Source: Ruminococcus sp. YE71
GTDB taxonomy: Bacteria; Bacillota; Clostridia; Oscillospirales; Ruminococcaceae
NCBI RefSeq assembly: GCF_900119155.1
Contig: NZ_FPIR01000012.1
Coordinates: 1 to 64,000 of the forward strand
DNA length: 64,000 nt
Direction: 5' to 3'
This document shows positions 16,007-25,327 of this stretch, piece by piece. Numbering within the stretch: position 1 is the stretch's first letter; the number at the start of each line of letters is the position of its first letter. The notes under the pieces were generated by a model. That model saw only the letters and a program-made list of their open reading frames with translations, did no database searches and was not told the DNA's origin. A program made the position numbers and the translations under genes.

Positions 16007-17701
16007 TCAGTCAACGCCCACGGTGTTATAATCACCGCGAACTTCCTTGACGCCGTACTGTTCAAGCAGGTCTTCGCGCATCCATATGGTCTGATAGCCT
16101 GTGCTGAATGTGTCGAATTTCCAGGGCATATTATAGTAAGTCCTGTACACCAGCTTGAAGTGATGCTTTTCGACTTCTTCCTTGCCGAATATCGTTTCGA
16201 GCGGGTAGAGGTTGCCGATTATTATATCGGGAAAAGCTCCTTTTGAGAACTTTTCATAGCAGTCTCTTCTGTCCTTTTCGTTCGATATCTTGAAGGACAT
16301 ATAGTATATCTCCTTCTCGGGAGTATAGTTGTTGCTGATAACGTGGTGATCGAAATACGGTTCGAGAGTTATCGCACAGATATTCCTTCTGACGTCGATA
16401 TCGGTATAAACGTCGAAGTCTAAATCTATATCGGCATTTATTGTGTCATCTTCGTTGGCTTTTTTTTTATCTTTCGCATCGGGTTCTATCTCCCATTCGG
16501 AGAATATCCTCAGATCTTCAAGCCCGTTATCCTTGATGAAGTCTGCGATAGGTCTGGCCTCAAAATAGGGATGACAGATGTCTGTGACGCAGGATGCCGC
16601 CGCTGAGGCGGGCATCAGGATGAACAGACCGAATACGGTGGCACCTGTCATTTTCTGCAATCTGACATTCTTGAGCTTTCCGATAAGCGTTCTCAAAATT
16701 GGGTCGTTCTCGTCGTAGAATGCAGTGATGATGTAGGTCATGTAGAAGAACAGGACCTGTAAAGTATGCGGTGAATACCATACGAATGTGTAGAATAAGG
16801 AGAAGGTCAGGTAAGGTACAAAATATTCTGCACGGCATTTTCTTTTCTTGCCGAAGTAATACATGAACGCATTTATCAGGGCGAAGAAGAGCAGGTTCAC
16901 AGCGAATCCCGACTTGTTCATCGTTGGGTCGAAGGTCGTTTCAAAGGGTATGCCGAGGAATATCTGCAAGCAGGCGAGGATGTTTCTAAAATTAAAAGTA
17001 GGCAAATTGGCCTTCGTACTGCTGAAATTCGTGTTCTCCGTACTCGGGAATATCATTATCATGATGAGCACCGCAAATACGAAAAGGCAGGCAAGATACT
17101 TAGTACGCTTGTCTTTCAGGATGTTTCCCTTGCTCTTTCCGCTGCGGTATTCGCCGATAATGCCGATGACCCATATCAGGCAGATGAGTCCGCCTATCAT
17201 GATGCCGAGAACGTGGGTCATGCAGAGGAATGCGATCGAAATGATAAAGGGCAGAGGCTTTTCGTCACGGTCTTTTCTGTAGAGCGCCAACAGGATGAAT
17301 TCAACGAACAGCAGCGAATAGCATCTGTTTACCACCGCCGTCTGATAGAATATCATGAACGAGAAGGGCAGTATCAGCTTCAGCGGTTTCGGAAGACTCG
17401 TCCTGAACATAAAGATCGCACAGCCCACGCTTGTGATGAGTATGTTGATCGTCTTTATCGCGGGCTCGAAGGGAAGCCCTGCCATCGCAAAGGGGCGCAG
17501 TATCAGATGCCATAGCAGAGGGTGGCACTCCGAATGCGGTATCTCGAAGAAAAGCTCATGCCATGTCGTTGTTTTCGCGATCTGCCACGCCTGTATCTCG
17601 TCAAACCATGGTTCGTGGAACAACGAAACAGTTATGACTCCCGCCAGCCATAATATAAAAGTTACCGTCTCCCAACGGTATTTCTTTAACTTGTCGGCCA
17701 T
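16007..17701 (-). CDS. Polytopic membrane protein, GT-C glycosyltransferase-like (paralogue A)
   Basis: The 564-residue protein has about ten hydrophobic segments and a hydrophilic C-terminal domain. After the first membrane segment comes PWFDEIQAWQIA (Asp34-Glu35) and then HSECHPLLWH. An acidic pair in the first extracytoplasmic loop with a downstream HxxxHP pattern is typical of GT-C glycosyltransferases that use polyprenyl-phosphate sugars. The C-terminal part (about 380-564) is probably extracytoplasmic. AAGGAGG precedes the ATG. It shares the same architecture and motifs with the next gene upstream (17807-19468), so the pair arose by tandem duplication. Donor and acceptor cannot be read from the sequence. 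Confidence 0.75.
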   Translation of the reverse strand: MADKLKKYRWETVTFILWLAGVITVSLFHEPWFDEIQAWQIAKTTTWHELFFEIPHSECHPLLWHLILRPFAMAGLPFEPAIKTINILITSVGCAIFMFRTSLPKPLKLILPFSFMIFYQTAVVNRCYSLLFVEFILLALYRKDRDEKPLPFIISIAFLCMTHVLGIMIGGLICLIWVIGIIGEYRSGKSKGNILKDKRTKYLACLFVFAVLIMIMIFPSTENTNFSSTKANLPTFNFRNILACLQIFLGIPFETTFDPTMNKSGFAVNLLFFALINAFMYYFGKKRKCRAEYFVPYLTFSLFYTFVWYSPHTLQVLFFYMTYIITAFYDENDPILRTLIGKLKNVRLQKMTGATVFGLFILMPASAAASCVTDICHPYFEARPIADFIKDNGLEDLRIFSEWEIEPDAKDKKKANEDDTINADIDLDFDVYTDIDVRRNICAITLEPYFDHHVISNNYTPEKEIYYMSFKISNEKDRRDCYEKFSKGAFPDIIIGNLYPLETIFGKEEVEKHHFKLVYRTYYNMPWKFDTFSTGYQTIWMREDLLEQYGVKEVRGDYNTVGVD

Positions 17702-17806
17702 TTTCTTTTAATTTCCTCCTTGATTTTTCTCTTTCTCTGTTTTTTTACTGTCTGCTGGGAAGGTTGCCCCCGACGCTGACCATACAAAAGCGCGCTCGGC
17801 AGAAGA

Positions 17807-19468
17807 TCAGGTGATCTCGTTGTAGTCGGGCGGAACTTCGTGCAGGTTGTAGCGGTCGAGAAGGTCGTCGCGCAGCCAAACTGTGACGGAACTTTTGCTC
17901 ATCGAGCTGAACTTCCACGGGAAGTAATCCGTGCAGCGGTACACCATCTTGAAGCGGTGTTTTTTCACCTCGTCCTCGCCGAAAATGGTGTCGAGGACGG
18001 ACATATTGCCGATTATCATATCGGGGTAAGGCTGTTCCGAGAGCTGTTCGTAGCAGTTCTTTACGTCCTCTTCGGAAGTCCTTTTGTGGGTGATATACCA
18101 TCTGTCGTGCCCCGGGTCGTAGTTATTGCTTATGACCTGATGGTCGAAATAGGGTCCGAGGGTCGTGGCGTAAGGGTTGCACCTGACATCGATATCCTTG
18201 TAAGGGTCGGGTTCATCGGGCTGTTGGTCGGTATCGTGTCTGCCGTGACTCTGGGAAGTGCCGACCTTCCACATGGAGAAGATGCGCAGGTCTTCGAGAC
18301 CGTTATCCTTGATGAACTCCGCAACGGGTCTTGCGTCGAAGTAAGTGCGTTTTATCTCGCTTGCTGAAGAAGCCGCGGCAGAAGCAGGCATCAGCAGGAA
18401 CAGCACCGCCGCCACAGCCGTGAAGCCCTTTTTCAGCCGCTCATCGTGAAGCTTTCCGAGAAGCTCCTTTGAGGTCTCGTAGTTTTCCCCGGCGAAAGCG
18501 ATGAAAATATACACCAGAAAATAATAGTACACCTGCATCATGTGTTCCCACGACCAGACAAACGCATAGAAGTAGGAAAAGACCAGATACGGAACGAAGT
18601 ATTCGGCGGTGCATCGCTTTTTCCTGCAAAATACGACCATGAATGCGTTTATCAGCACGAAGAACAGCAGATACAGACCCGTCCCCGCGGTGCGTAACGT
18701 GGGGCAGAAGGTCGCGTCGAAGGGCAGGCTGATGAAGTTGCCCGACAATGCGATGACCCTGCCGAAAGAGGGCAGGGCAGTATCGCTGTCAAAGTTCGTG
18801 TTCTCGGTGCTCGGGAAGACGGCTATGATGACCGCCACAGCCAGAACAAACAGCACCGCCAGAGGCGGTACACGCCTGTCTTTAAGGATGTTCCCGCTGT
18901 TTTTGTCGGCGGCGTGACCTCTTACTATCTCCGTCACCCATATCACACATATCAGACCGCACATCATAACCCCCATGATATGCGTCAGGCACATGAACGC
19001 CATCGTAATGACGTAGGGCAGCGGCTTGCTGTCGCGTTCGGGTCTGAGTATACCGAGCACGGTGAACCCGAGGAACAGCAGGCAGTAGCATCTGTTCACC
19101 ACAGCCGTCTGATAGAATATCATGAAGGTGAAGGGCAGAAGCAGCCTTACGAACCTCGGCAGGCGTGTCCCGAACAGTATCAGACCGCAGGCTGTGCCCG
19201 TGACAGCGATGTTCACGGTCTTTATCGCGGGCTCGAAGGGAAGTCCCGCCATCGCAAAGGGGCGCAGTATCAGGTGCCACAGTATCGGGTGGCATTCCGA
19301 GTGCGGCACTTCAAAGAAAAGGTCGTGCCACGTCGCCGTCCTTGCTATCTGCCATGCCTGTATCTCATCGAACCAGGGCTCGTGAAACACAGAAACGGTC
19401 ACTGCCCCTGCGAGCCACAGTATCATCGCGGCTATTTCGGGGCGGTATTTTTTCAGCTTTTCGGTCAT
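17807..19468 (-). CDS. Polytopic membrane protein, GT-C glycosyltransferase-like (paralogue B)
   Basis: This 553-residue protein is a close paralogue of the neighbour at 16007-17701: the N-terminus MTEKLKKYRPEIAAMILWLA, the FDEIQAW motif at the same place and HSECHPILWH are shared, as are the EFIKDNGLEDLRIFS and DHQVISNNY segments in the C-terminal domain. A longer frame reaches 19510, but the ATG at 19468 follows a GGAAAA site at the very end of the beta-glucosidase gene, one base after its stop. Tight coupling to a GH3 enzyme suggests a role in glycan assembly or glycosylation. The role is inferred only from fold and context. Confidence 0.75.
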   Translation of the reverse strand: MTEKLKKYRPEIAAMILWLAGAVTVSVFHEPWFDEIQAWQIARTATWHDLFFEVPHSECHPILWHLILRPFAMAGLPFEPAIKTVNIAVTGTACGLILFGTRLPRFVRLLLPFTFMIFYQTAVVNRCYCLLFLGFTVLGILRPERDSKPLPYVITMAFMCLTHIMGVMMCGLICVIWVTEIVRGHAADKNSGNILKDRRVPPLAVLFVLAVAVIIAVFPSTENTNFDSDTALPSFGRVIALSGNFISLPFDATFCPTLRTAGTGLYLLFFVLINAFMVVFCRKKRCTAEYFVPYLVFSYFYAFVWSWEHMMQVYYYFLVYIFIAFAGENYETSKELLGKLHDERLKKGFTAVAAVLFLLMPASAAASSASEIKRTYFDARPVAEFIKDNGLEDLRIFSMWKVGTSQSHGRHDTDQQPDEPDPYKDIDVRCNPYATTLGPYFDHQVISNNYDPGHDRWYITHKRTSEEDVKNCYEQLSEQPYPDMIIGNMSVLDTIFGEDEVKKHRFKMVYRCTDYFPWKFSSMSKSSVTVWLRDDLLDRYNLHEVPPDYNEIT

Positions 19469-19469
19469 G

Positions 19470-21770
19470 TTATTTTTCCATCGAAGCCAGAACTGCGTTG
19501 AGCTTGTCAACGGTCATTTGCAGGCGTTCTCTGGTTATCTCGGCGTTGTCGGTGAAGCTGACCATCGCGTGGAGCGGCAGGTCGTTCGCCATCGCAAGAG
19601 CCATGAGCGCGGCGTTCTCACCGAGACCGTCGTCGCCTGCGTTGGCACCGCCGTTCATGGTGGGGTCAACGTCCATGAGCATATCCTTGAAGATCTGCTC
19701 GCCCTCGGGGAACGACCTGATGTCGCCGCCGGGGTTGTCGAGGGTGAAGCGGACGGGTATCTTCACGGACGAATTGAAATGCACCTGTTCTTCCAGCAGG
19801 ATGCTCTGGGAGCTCTCGCCGATGAGGATGTTGTACTCGCCGCTCTCGCTGAACCAGTCGTGCAGTTTCACCGACCAGTAAGCAAAGGCGCTCTTGTCGA
19901 GACGGAACACGACTTTTCTGCTCTCGCCCGCTTTCAGGAACACCTTCTCGAAGCCCTTGAGCTCCTTGACGGGTCGGATAACGGTAGGAGTCAGCGGCTC
20001 GATATACAGCTGTACCACCTCTGCGCCGTCCCTGTCCCCCGTGTTCGTGACGGTACACTCAACGGTGAAAGGCTTCTTGTCCGAAAGCTCGTAGGAGCTG
20101 ACCTTTATATCCGAGTATTCAAAGGAAGTGTAGCTGAGTCCGTAGCCGAAGGGATACTGCACTTCCATGTTCTTCTTGTCGTAATAGCGGTAGCCCACGA
20201 ACACTCCCTCCGAGTAGCGCACGGTGTCGCCTTCGCCGGGGAAGTTCAGGTAAGAGGGGTTGTCCTCCAGTCTGAGGGGGAAGGTCTCAGCCAGCTTGCC
20301 AGAGGGGTTGACCTTTCCGAACAGCAGGTCAACTGCCGCTTCGCCCACAGCCTGACCGCCGAGATACATTTCGAGGATCGCCTTGACGGGTCTCATGCCG
20401 TCACAGTCGTTCGCAAATGGGAGCTCCACAGGAGAACCGTTGTGCAGCACCACCGCGATATTGTCGCTGACTGCCGAGAGCTTGCTGATGAGGTCGAGCT
20501 GACACTCGGGCAGCTGCATATGCTTTCTGTCGTAGCCCTCCGACTCGAAGGCCTCGGGCAGACCTGCAAAGACCACCACAATGTCCGCAGCCATAGCCGC
20601 TTCTATCGCCTTCTGTTCAAGCTCGGGGTCGGTCTCGTCCTTGTCGAGGGTGAAGCCCTGGGCGTAGGTCACGTCCGCAACGCCCTTTACCGCTTCGAGC
20701 GCCGAAACTGTCCTGAAACTGTTGATGTGGGAGCTTCCGCCGCCCTGATACCTCGGGGTCTCTGCAAATGCGCCGATGAAAGCTATCTTCCTGTCAGGCG
20801 AGAGGGGCAGCAGACCGCCGTCATTTTTCAGCAGCACCGCCGAATTCTCGGCTATCTTCTTCGCGAGCCTGTGGTGACGCTCCATGTCCCAGCTCATCTC
20901 CGTGCGGCTCGTTTCCGCCTTCTCGATAAGCTCCAGCACGCGGCGGACGCACCTGTCGAGCTCTTCGACGGTGAGCCTTCCTTCTTCCACAGCCTTGACT
21001 ATAGCCCTGTCGTTCTTGCCCATGCTTCCCGGCATTTCCAGGTCGAGCCCTGCGGAAACGCCCTTCGCTCTGTCATCCACAGCGCCCCAGTCGCTTACCA
21101 CAAGCCCCTCGTAGCCCCACTCGTCACGGAGCAGGTCGGTGAGCAGCCACTTGTTCTGCGAGGAGTACTCGCCGTTTATCTTGTTGTAGGAGCACATGAC
21201 CGTCCAGGGCTTTGCTTCCTTCACCACAGGCTCGAACGCCGCCAGATATATCTCGTGGAGCGTCCTCTCGTCAATCTCAGCCGAAACGCTCATTCTGCGG
21301 TGCTCCTGATTGTTCGCTGCGAAGTGCTTCAACGAAGTTCCCACGCCCTTCGACTGCACGCCCTTGATGTGCGCGGACGCTATCTGCGAGGCGAGATACG
21401 GGTCTTCCGAAAAGTACTCGAAATTGCGTCCGCACAGCGGTGAACGTTTGATGTTGCATCCGGGACCCAGTATCACCGCTACATTCTCCGCCTGACACTG
21501 CTCGCCCAGCGCTTTTCCCATCTCGCCGATAAGCTCCCTGTCGAAGGAACACGCAAGCGCCGACGCCGTCGGGAAACAAACCGCCTTTATGGATTCGTTC
21601 GGATTCTCCGCGCCGTCACGCATTTTGCGCAGTCCGTGAGGGCCGTCCGAGACCATTATCTGCGGGATGTCCAGACGTTCGATGCCCTTGGTGTGCCAGA
21701 AGTCCGCACCCGAACACAGCGCCGCCTTTTCTTCGAGGGTCATTATCTCAATGATGTGGTCAATGTCCAT
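19470..21770 (-). CDS. Glycoside hydrolase family 3 beta-glucosidase-like enzyme
   Basis: GH3 enzymes release sugar from the non-reducing end of beta-linked oligosaccharides with retention. The 766-residue protein lacks a signal peptide, so it acts in the cytosol on imported oligosaccharides. It shows the substrate-binding KHFAANNQEHRR (148-159) and the nucleophile region VVSDWGAV with Asp227, a second GH3 domain, and a C-terminal fibronectin III-like domain (FTVECTVTNTGDRDGAEVVQ). A frame extension to 21863 is ignored because AAAGGAG precedes the ATG at 21770. It is the first gene of a three-gene unit with two GT-C-like proteins. Exact specificity is unknown. Confidence 0.92.
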   Translation of the reverse strand: MDIDHIIEIMTLEEKAALCSGADFWHTKGIERLDIPQIMVSDGPHGLRKMRDGAENPNESIKAVCFPTASALACSFDRELIGEMGKALGEQCQAENVAVILGPGCNIKRSPLCGRNFEYFSEDPYLASQIASAHIKGVQSKGVGTSLKHFAANNQEHRRMSVSAEIDERTLHEIYLAAFEPVVKEAKPWTVMCSYNKINGEYSSQNKWLLTDLLRDEWGYEGLVVSDWGAVDDRAKGVSAGLDLEMPGSMGKNDRAIVKAVEEGRLTVEELDRCVRRVLELIEKAETSRTEMSWDMERHHRLAKKIAENSAVLLKNDGGLLPLSPDRKIAFIGAFAETPRYQGGGSSHINSFRTVSALEAVKGVADVTYAQGFTLDKDETDPELEQKAIEAAMAADIVVVFAGLPEAFESEGYDRKHMQLPECQLDLISKLSAVSDNIAVVLHNGSPVELPFANDCDGMRPVKAILEMYLGGQAVGEAAVDLLFGKVNPSGKLAETFPLRLEDNPSYLNFPGEGDTVRYSEGVFVGYRYYDKKNMEVQYPFGYGLSYTSFEYSDIKVSSYELSDKKPFTVECTVTNTGDRDGAEVVQLYIEPLTPTVIRPVKELKGFEKVFLKAGESRKVVFRLDKSAFAYWSVKLHDWFSESGEYNILIGESSQSILLEEQVHFNSSVKIPVRFTLDNPGGDIRSFPEGEQIFKDMLMDVDPTMNGGANAGDDGLGENAALMALAMANDLPLHAMVSFTDNAEITRERLQMTVDKLNAVLASMEK

Positions 21771-21935
21771 ATTTTTGTACTCCTTTGCAGTTATTTTGTT
21801 GGATATAAGCAGTAAGTCGACCGTAAAACCATCCTGCACAAAGGCTGTCAGGAGAGCATCCAATCCCGATTATCTGTCAGATGATATCTCTTGAAACGGC
21901 TACAGTCAAACGTCCCTCACTGCTCAAACGCAGTC

Positions 21936-22013
21936 CAATATTAAAAGTCTTTGGAATGTGGGCCGCCTTAGCTACGCACGGCAAGGGGAGAACCTTTCTT
22001 CAGAAAGGTTTCC
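21936..22013. repeat. Dispersed repeat, copy 2, with one embedded 19-bp unit
   Basis: CAATATTAAAAGTCTTTGGA at 21936-21955 repeats 5351-5370. A palindromic arm at 21985-22013 repeats 5380-5412. Between them lies a single 19-bp unit CGCCTTAGCTACGCACGGC (21964-21982), one mismatch region away from the unit tandemly repeated at 45511-45662. It sits in the 276-bp gap upstream of the GH3 gene and just after the nadA stop. Confidence 0.8.
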
Positions 22014-22046
22014 ACCAGCTGACACACTCCCTGTTTAAGAAGCCGT

Positions 22047-22985
22047 TCAGCCGCCCAGTCTCAGCATCTCGTCGATGCAGACCTTGGCTTTGGCGATGAG
22101 GTCGTCGGACATGAGGATCTCGTTTTCGGCTGCGGCATCGGTGCCGATCGCTTCGCAGACGCGCAGGACGTCGGTGAGGTTAGTCATCTTCATGTTGGGA
22201 CAGAGAATTTTTTTGGACAGTATGTGGAATCTCTTGTCGGGGCACTCGAATTGCAGGTGTTCGGCGATGCTTATCTCGGTACCGATGATAAATTCCTTGC
22301 AGTCGCTCTTCTTTGCGAAGTCGATGATGCCCGAAGTGGAGCCGACGTAGTCAGCCTGTTCGGAGACAGCGGGTCTGCACTCGGGGTGAACGAGCAGGAG
22401 CGCGTTGGGGTGAGCGGCTCTTGCCTCTGTCACTTCATCGGCAGTCACAGCCGCGTGAACGGGACATCCGCCGTTGAGGAGCATGATGTCCTTGTCGGGG
22501 CAGGCTTTCTGCACGAATGCGCCGAGGTTGCAGTCGGGTATGAACAGCAGTTTTTTATCGGGCATAGCGGACACTATCTTCACCGCGGATGAGGAAGTGA
22601 CGCACACATCGCATACGGTCTTGAGCGAAGCGGTCGTGTTGATATAGGCGACCACCTTGCGGTCGGGTTCCCTCGCCTTTATCGCCGAAATCATCTCGGC
22701 GTCCATCTGTTCTGCCATCGGGCAGCCTGCCTCGGTGTGGGCGAGGAAGACGTGCTTTTCGGGGGAGAGCATCTTTGCGGTCTCAGCCATGAAATGTACT
22801 CCGCAGAACACAACGTTCTTGTTGGTGACCTTGGTCGCGTCAACGCTCAGCTTGTAGGAATCCCCCGTGAAATCAGCGGTCTCGACTATCTCGTGACCCT
22901 GATAGCTGTGAGCGAGTATGCATATATCCTTTTCTCTTTTGAGTTCTTCTATCCTGTCCTGAATGGAGCGGACTGTATTTGCCAT
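22047..22985 (-). CDS. nadA: Quinolinate synthase
   Basis: NadA condenses iminoaspartate with dihydroxyacetone phosphate to quinolinate for NAD synthesis and carries an oxygen-sensitive [4Fe-4S] cluster. The 312-residue protein has ILAHSYQGHEIVETAD, the conserved Cys in VKTV-type runs around KTVCDVCVTSSSA, HPECRPAVSEQADYVGSTS, and GTEISIAEHL. The frame extends to 23120, but AAGGA fits the ATG at 22985 better than the ATG at 22994, which would have almost no spacing. The usual partners nadB and nadC are not adjacent. It has its own strong promoter at 23047-23075. Confidence 0.93.
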   Translation of the reverse strand: MANTVRSIQDRIEELKREKDICILAHSYQGHEIVETADFTGDSYKLSVDATKVTNKNVVFCGVHFMAETAKMLSPEKHVFLAHTEAGCPMAEQMDAEMISAIKAREPDRKVVAYINTTASLKTVCDVCVTSSSAVKIVSAMPDKKLLFIPDCNLGAFVQKACPDKDIMLLNGGCPVHAAVTADEVTEARAAHPNALLLVHPECRPAVSEQADYVGSTSGIIDFAKKSDCKEFIIGTEISIAEHLQFECPDKRFHILSKKILCPNMKMTNLTDVLRVCEAIGTDAAAENEILMSDDLIAKAKVCIDEMLRLGG

Positions 22986-23046
22986 ATGAAGCATATCCTT
23001 TCTTATCGCGGCGAGGGCGTTCTGCGTCTCCGCGGTATTTGTTAAT

Positions 23047-23075
23047 ATTATACTATATCGCGGCTGATTTGTCAA
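23047..23075 (-). promoter_or_regulatory. Promoter of nadA
   Basis: On the minus strand TTGACA (23075-23070), a 17-bp spacer and TATAAT (23052-23047) form a perfect consensus, about 60 bp before the start codon. Confidence 0.85.
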
Positions 23076-23234
23076 TCGCTTTTTGAGCGCTGTGCAAGAC
23101 CTGCGATGTCGGTATCTCAATTTATATTATGCTCAGAAAAGTGAATTTGCCGAGAACGAGGTTCACGTTAGCGGAAATTTATCCTGCGTGCGGGGGATGG
23201 GAGCGGAGCGTGAAAAAACACTCTCTTTTCTTTT

Positions 23235-23294
23235 TTTTCGGTATAGGTCGGTGAAAAATATGTGTTTTCGGTATAGGTCGGTGAAAAATATGTG
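23235..23294. repeat. Perfect tandem duplication of a 30-bp unit
   Basis: Bases 23235-23264 and 23265-23294 are identical; each begins TTTTCGGTATAGGTCGG. It lies in the 437-bp gap between nadA and the acetyltransferase, which otherwise holds the nadA promoter and the promoter at 23353-23381. No gene is supported in this gap. Confidence 0.9.
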
Positions 23295-23352
23295 GTTTTT
23301 GAGGTTTGAAGCGATAATTTACAGAATGTTCAAAAACTCTGCCGATTCAGCG

Positions 23353-23381
23353 TTGTAAAATACAAAAATTTATTGTATAAT
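23353..23381 (+). promoter_or_regulatory. Promoter of the acetyltransferase-malic enzyme unit
   Basis: TTGTAA at 23353-23358, a 17-bp spacer and TATAAT at 23376-23381 lie about 40 bp before the start at 23423. Confidence 0.75.
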
Positions 23382-23422
23382 AGTTAGTTGTGCCGTTGTC
23401 GGGTACGCGGGAGGTGTCTTAT

Positions 23423-23926
23423 ATGACCGAAACCAGACGACTCATCCTGCGCGAAATGGATGACAATGACTTTGATGCGCTTTATGCCGTACTTGCCGAC
23501 CGTGACATCATGTGTCACTATCGGTATGTGTTCGATGAAGAGCGCGTCCGCAGCTGGATAAGCACGAACAAAGAACGTTACCGCGTGTTCGGCTTCGGAC
23601 TGTGGGCTGTCTGCCTGAAAGACACGGGCGAAGTGATAGGTGACTGCGGACTTACGATGCAGGTCATCGACGGCTTTATTCGTCCCGAAATAGGATACCA
23701 TATCCGCGTCGACAAACAGCGTCAGGGCTACGCACGGGAAGCCGCGTGCGCCGTGCGTGACTGGGCATTTGCAAACACTCCGTTTAGGGTGCTGTATTCG
23801 TATATGCACACCGCAAATCTGCCCTCGTCAGCGACTGCAAGGTCGGCAGGCATGACGCTCTGCGGCACATACACCGATGAGGACGGCACAGGGGTGTCGG
23901 TATATTCAGTCAGTAAACCTTATTAA
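23423..23926 (+). CDS. GNAT family N-acetyltransferase (RimJ/RimL-like)
   Basis: The 167-residue protein follows the RimJ/RimL-type GNAT pattern: TETRRLILREMDDNDFDALYAVL at the N-terminus, the acetyl-CoA region IGDCGLTM ... EIGYHIRVDKQRQGYAREAACAV (the RxxGxA loop reads RQGYAREA), and a C-terminal ANLPSSATARSAGMTLCGTY. GGGAGGTG precedes the ATG at 23423, so the upstream extension to 23390 is not used. Substrate is unknown; such proteins modify protein N-termini, small amines or antibiotics. It is 17 nt upstream of the malic enzyme gene and probably co-transcribed. Confidence 0.88.
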   Translation: MTETRRLILREMDDNDFDALYAVLADRDIMCHYRYVFDEERVRSWISTNKERYRVFGFGLWAVCLKDTGEVIGDCGLTMQVIDGFIRPEIGYHIRVDKQRQGYAREAACAVRDWAFANTPFRVLYSYMHTANLPSSATARSAGMTLCGTYTDEDGTGVSVYSVSKPY

Positions 23927-23943
23927 GAAAGGAATTGGATACA

Positions 23944-25116
23944 ATGGATTACGCAAAGGAATCGCTGAAACTTCACGAACTGTGGAAGGGCAAGATAGAG
24001 GTCATCACAAGAGCACCTCTCGAAACAAGGGACGACCTTTCGCTGGCATACACCCCCGGTGTTGCACAGCCCTGCCTTGAGATACAGAAGGATATCAACA
24101 AGAGCTATGAGCTGACACGCCGCTCCAACCTTGTTGCGGTCATCACCGACGGTACTGCCGTACTCGGTCTCGGCGACATCGGCCCCGAAGCAGGTATGCC
24201 CGTTATGGAAGGCAAGTGCGCACTCTTCAAGGCTTTCGGCGACGTTGACGCTGTACCGCTCTGCGTCCGCTCCAAGGACGTTGACGACATCGTAAAGACC
24301 GTAGGACTTCTGCTCGGTTCCTTCGGCGGCGTTAACCTTGAGGACATCTCCGCTCCCCGCTGCTTCGAGATAGAGCGCAGACTCAAGGAGATCAGCGACA
24401 TCCCGATATTCCACGACGACCAGCACGGTACCGCTGTAGTCACACTCGCGGCTATGATGAACGCTCTCAAACTCACAGGCAAGAAGCTCGACGAGATAAG
24501 AGTTGTCACCAGCGGCGCAGGTGCGGCAGGCATCGCTATCATCCGTCTGCTCATCGCTATGGGTCTGAAGGACGTTGTTCTCTGCGACAGAAAGGGCGCT
24601 ATCTACAAGGGCAGAGAGGGTCTTAACGCCGAAAAGACCGAGATGGCTGAGATAACCAACGTACAGATGCGCAAGGGTACCCTCGCTGAGGTCATCAAGG
24701 GCGCTGACGTGTTCATCGGCGTTTCCGCTCCCGGATGCGTTACCCCCGAGATGGTGAAGAGCATGGCGAAAGACCCCATCATCTTCGCGATGGCTAACCC
24801 CACTCCCGAGATCATGCCCGACCTTGCCCGTGAATCAGGCGCGGCAGTAGTCGGTACGGGCAGAAGTGACTTCCCGAACCAGATAAACAACGTGCTCGCA
24901 TTCCCGGGCATCTTCCGCGGTGCGCTGGACGTTCGTGCAAGCGACATCAACGACGCTATGAAGATCGCGGCTGCAAAGGCTATCGCAGATTTCGTGAAGC
25001 CCGAGGAGCTTTCCGCAGAGTACATCATCCCTTCGGCTCTCGACCGCGGCGTGGCGGCAGCAGTTGCCGCAGCAGTTGCACAGGCTGCAAGAGACAGCGG
25101 AGTAGCAAGACTCTGA
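23944..25116 (+). CDS. NAD(P)-dependent malic enzyme
   Basis: Malic enzyme oxidatively decarboxylates malate to pyruvate and CO2 with reduction of NAD(P). The 390-residue protein is the short bacterial form, with LAYTPGVAQPCLEI holding the catalytic Tyr region, NLVAVITDGTAVLGLGDIG and MEGKCALFKAFG with the catalytic Lys, IFHDDQHGTAVV for metal and substrate binding, and the nucleotide fold TSGAGAAGIA. Co-enzyme preference cannot be decided by eye. A TTG-initiated extension to 23935 is possible, but AAAGGA fits the ATG at 23944. A strong terminator follows. Confidence 0.94.
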   Translation: MDYAKESLKLHELWKGKIEVITRAPLETRDDLSLAYTPGVAQPCLEIQKDINKSYELTRRSNLVAVITDGTAVLGLGDIGPEAGMPVMEGKCALFKAFGDVDAVPLCVRSKDVDDIVKTVGLLLGSFGGVNLEDISAPRCFEIERRLKEISDIPIFHDDQHGTAVVTLAAMMNALKLTGKKLDEIRVVTSGAGAAGIAIIRLLIAMGLKDVVLCDRKGAIYKGREGLNAEKTEMAEITNVQMRKGTLAEVIKGADVFIGVSAPGCVTPEMVKSMAKDPIIFAMANPTPEIMPDLARESGAAVVGTGRSDFPNQINNVLAFPGIFRGALDVRASDINDAMKIAAAKAIADFVKPEELSAEYIIPSALDRGVAAAVAAAVAQAARDSGVARL

Positions 25117-25135
25117 TGCAAAAATATTAAAATCC

Positions 25136-25173
25136 AAAGTCTCACGGAGTTTCGCTGCTTTGTGAGACTTTTT
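25136..25173 (+). terminator. Terminator of the malic enzyme gene
   Basis: AAAGTCTCAC (25136-25145) pairs with GTGAGACTTT (25162-25171), ending in a T-run. Confidence 0.82.
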
Positions 25174-25238
25174 ACGTAATTATGTCGAAATTTGATTGTT
25201 TATGATAGGAATGTGTCAGCACTTCATACAAATTTTAC

Positions 25239-25267
25239 TTGACTTTTAACATAAGTTGTGGTATGAT
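25239..25267 (+). promoter_or_regulatory. Promoter of the small membrane protein at 25328
   Basis: TTGACT at 25239-25244, a 17-bp spacer and TATGAT at 25262-25267. The short leader has a GAGCAC/GTGCTT hairpin near 25290-25310. Confidence 0.72.
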
Positions 25268-25327
25268 TTGAAATAGTTAGTTAAGGGGAGCACTGCGTCA
25301 TGGTGCTTCTTTGCGAAAGGTGGGTGA

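Noticed and set aside
19467-21443. 658-codon plus-strand frame opposite the GH3 gene
   Set aside because: The opposite strand has the catalytic GH3 motifs over the whole length; this frame has none.
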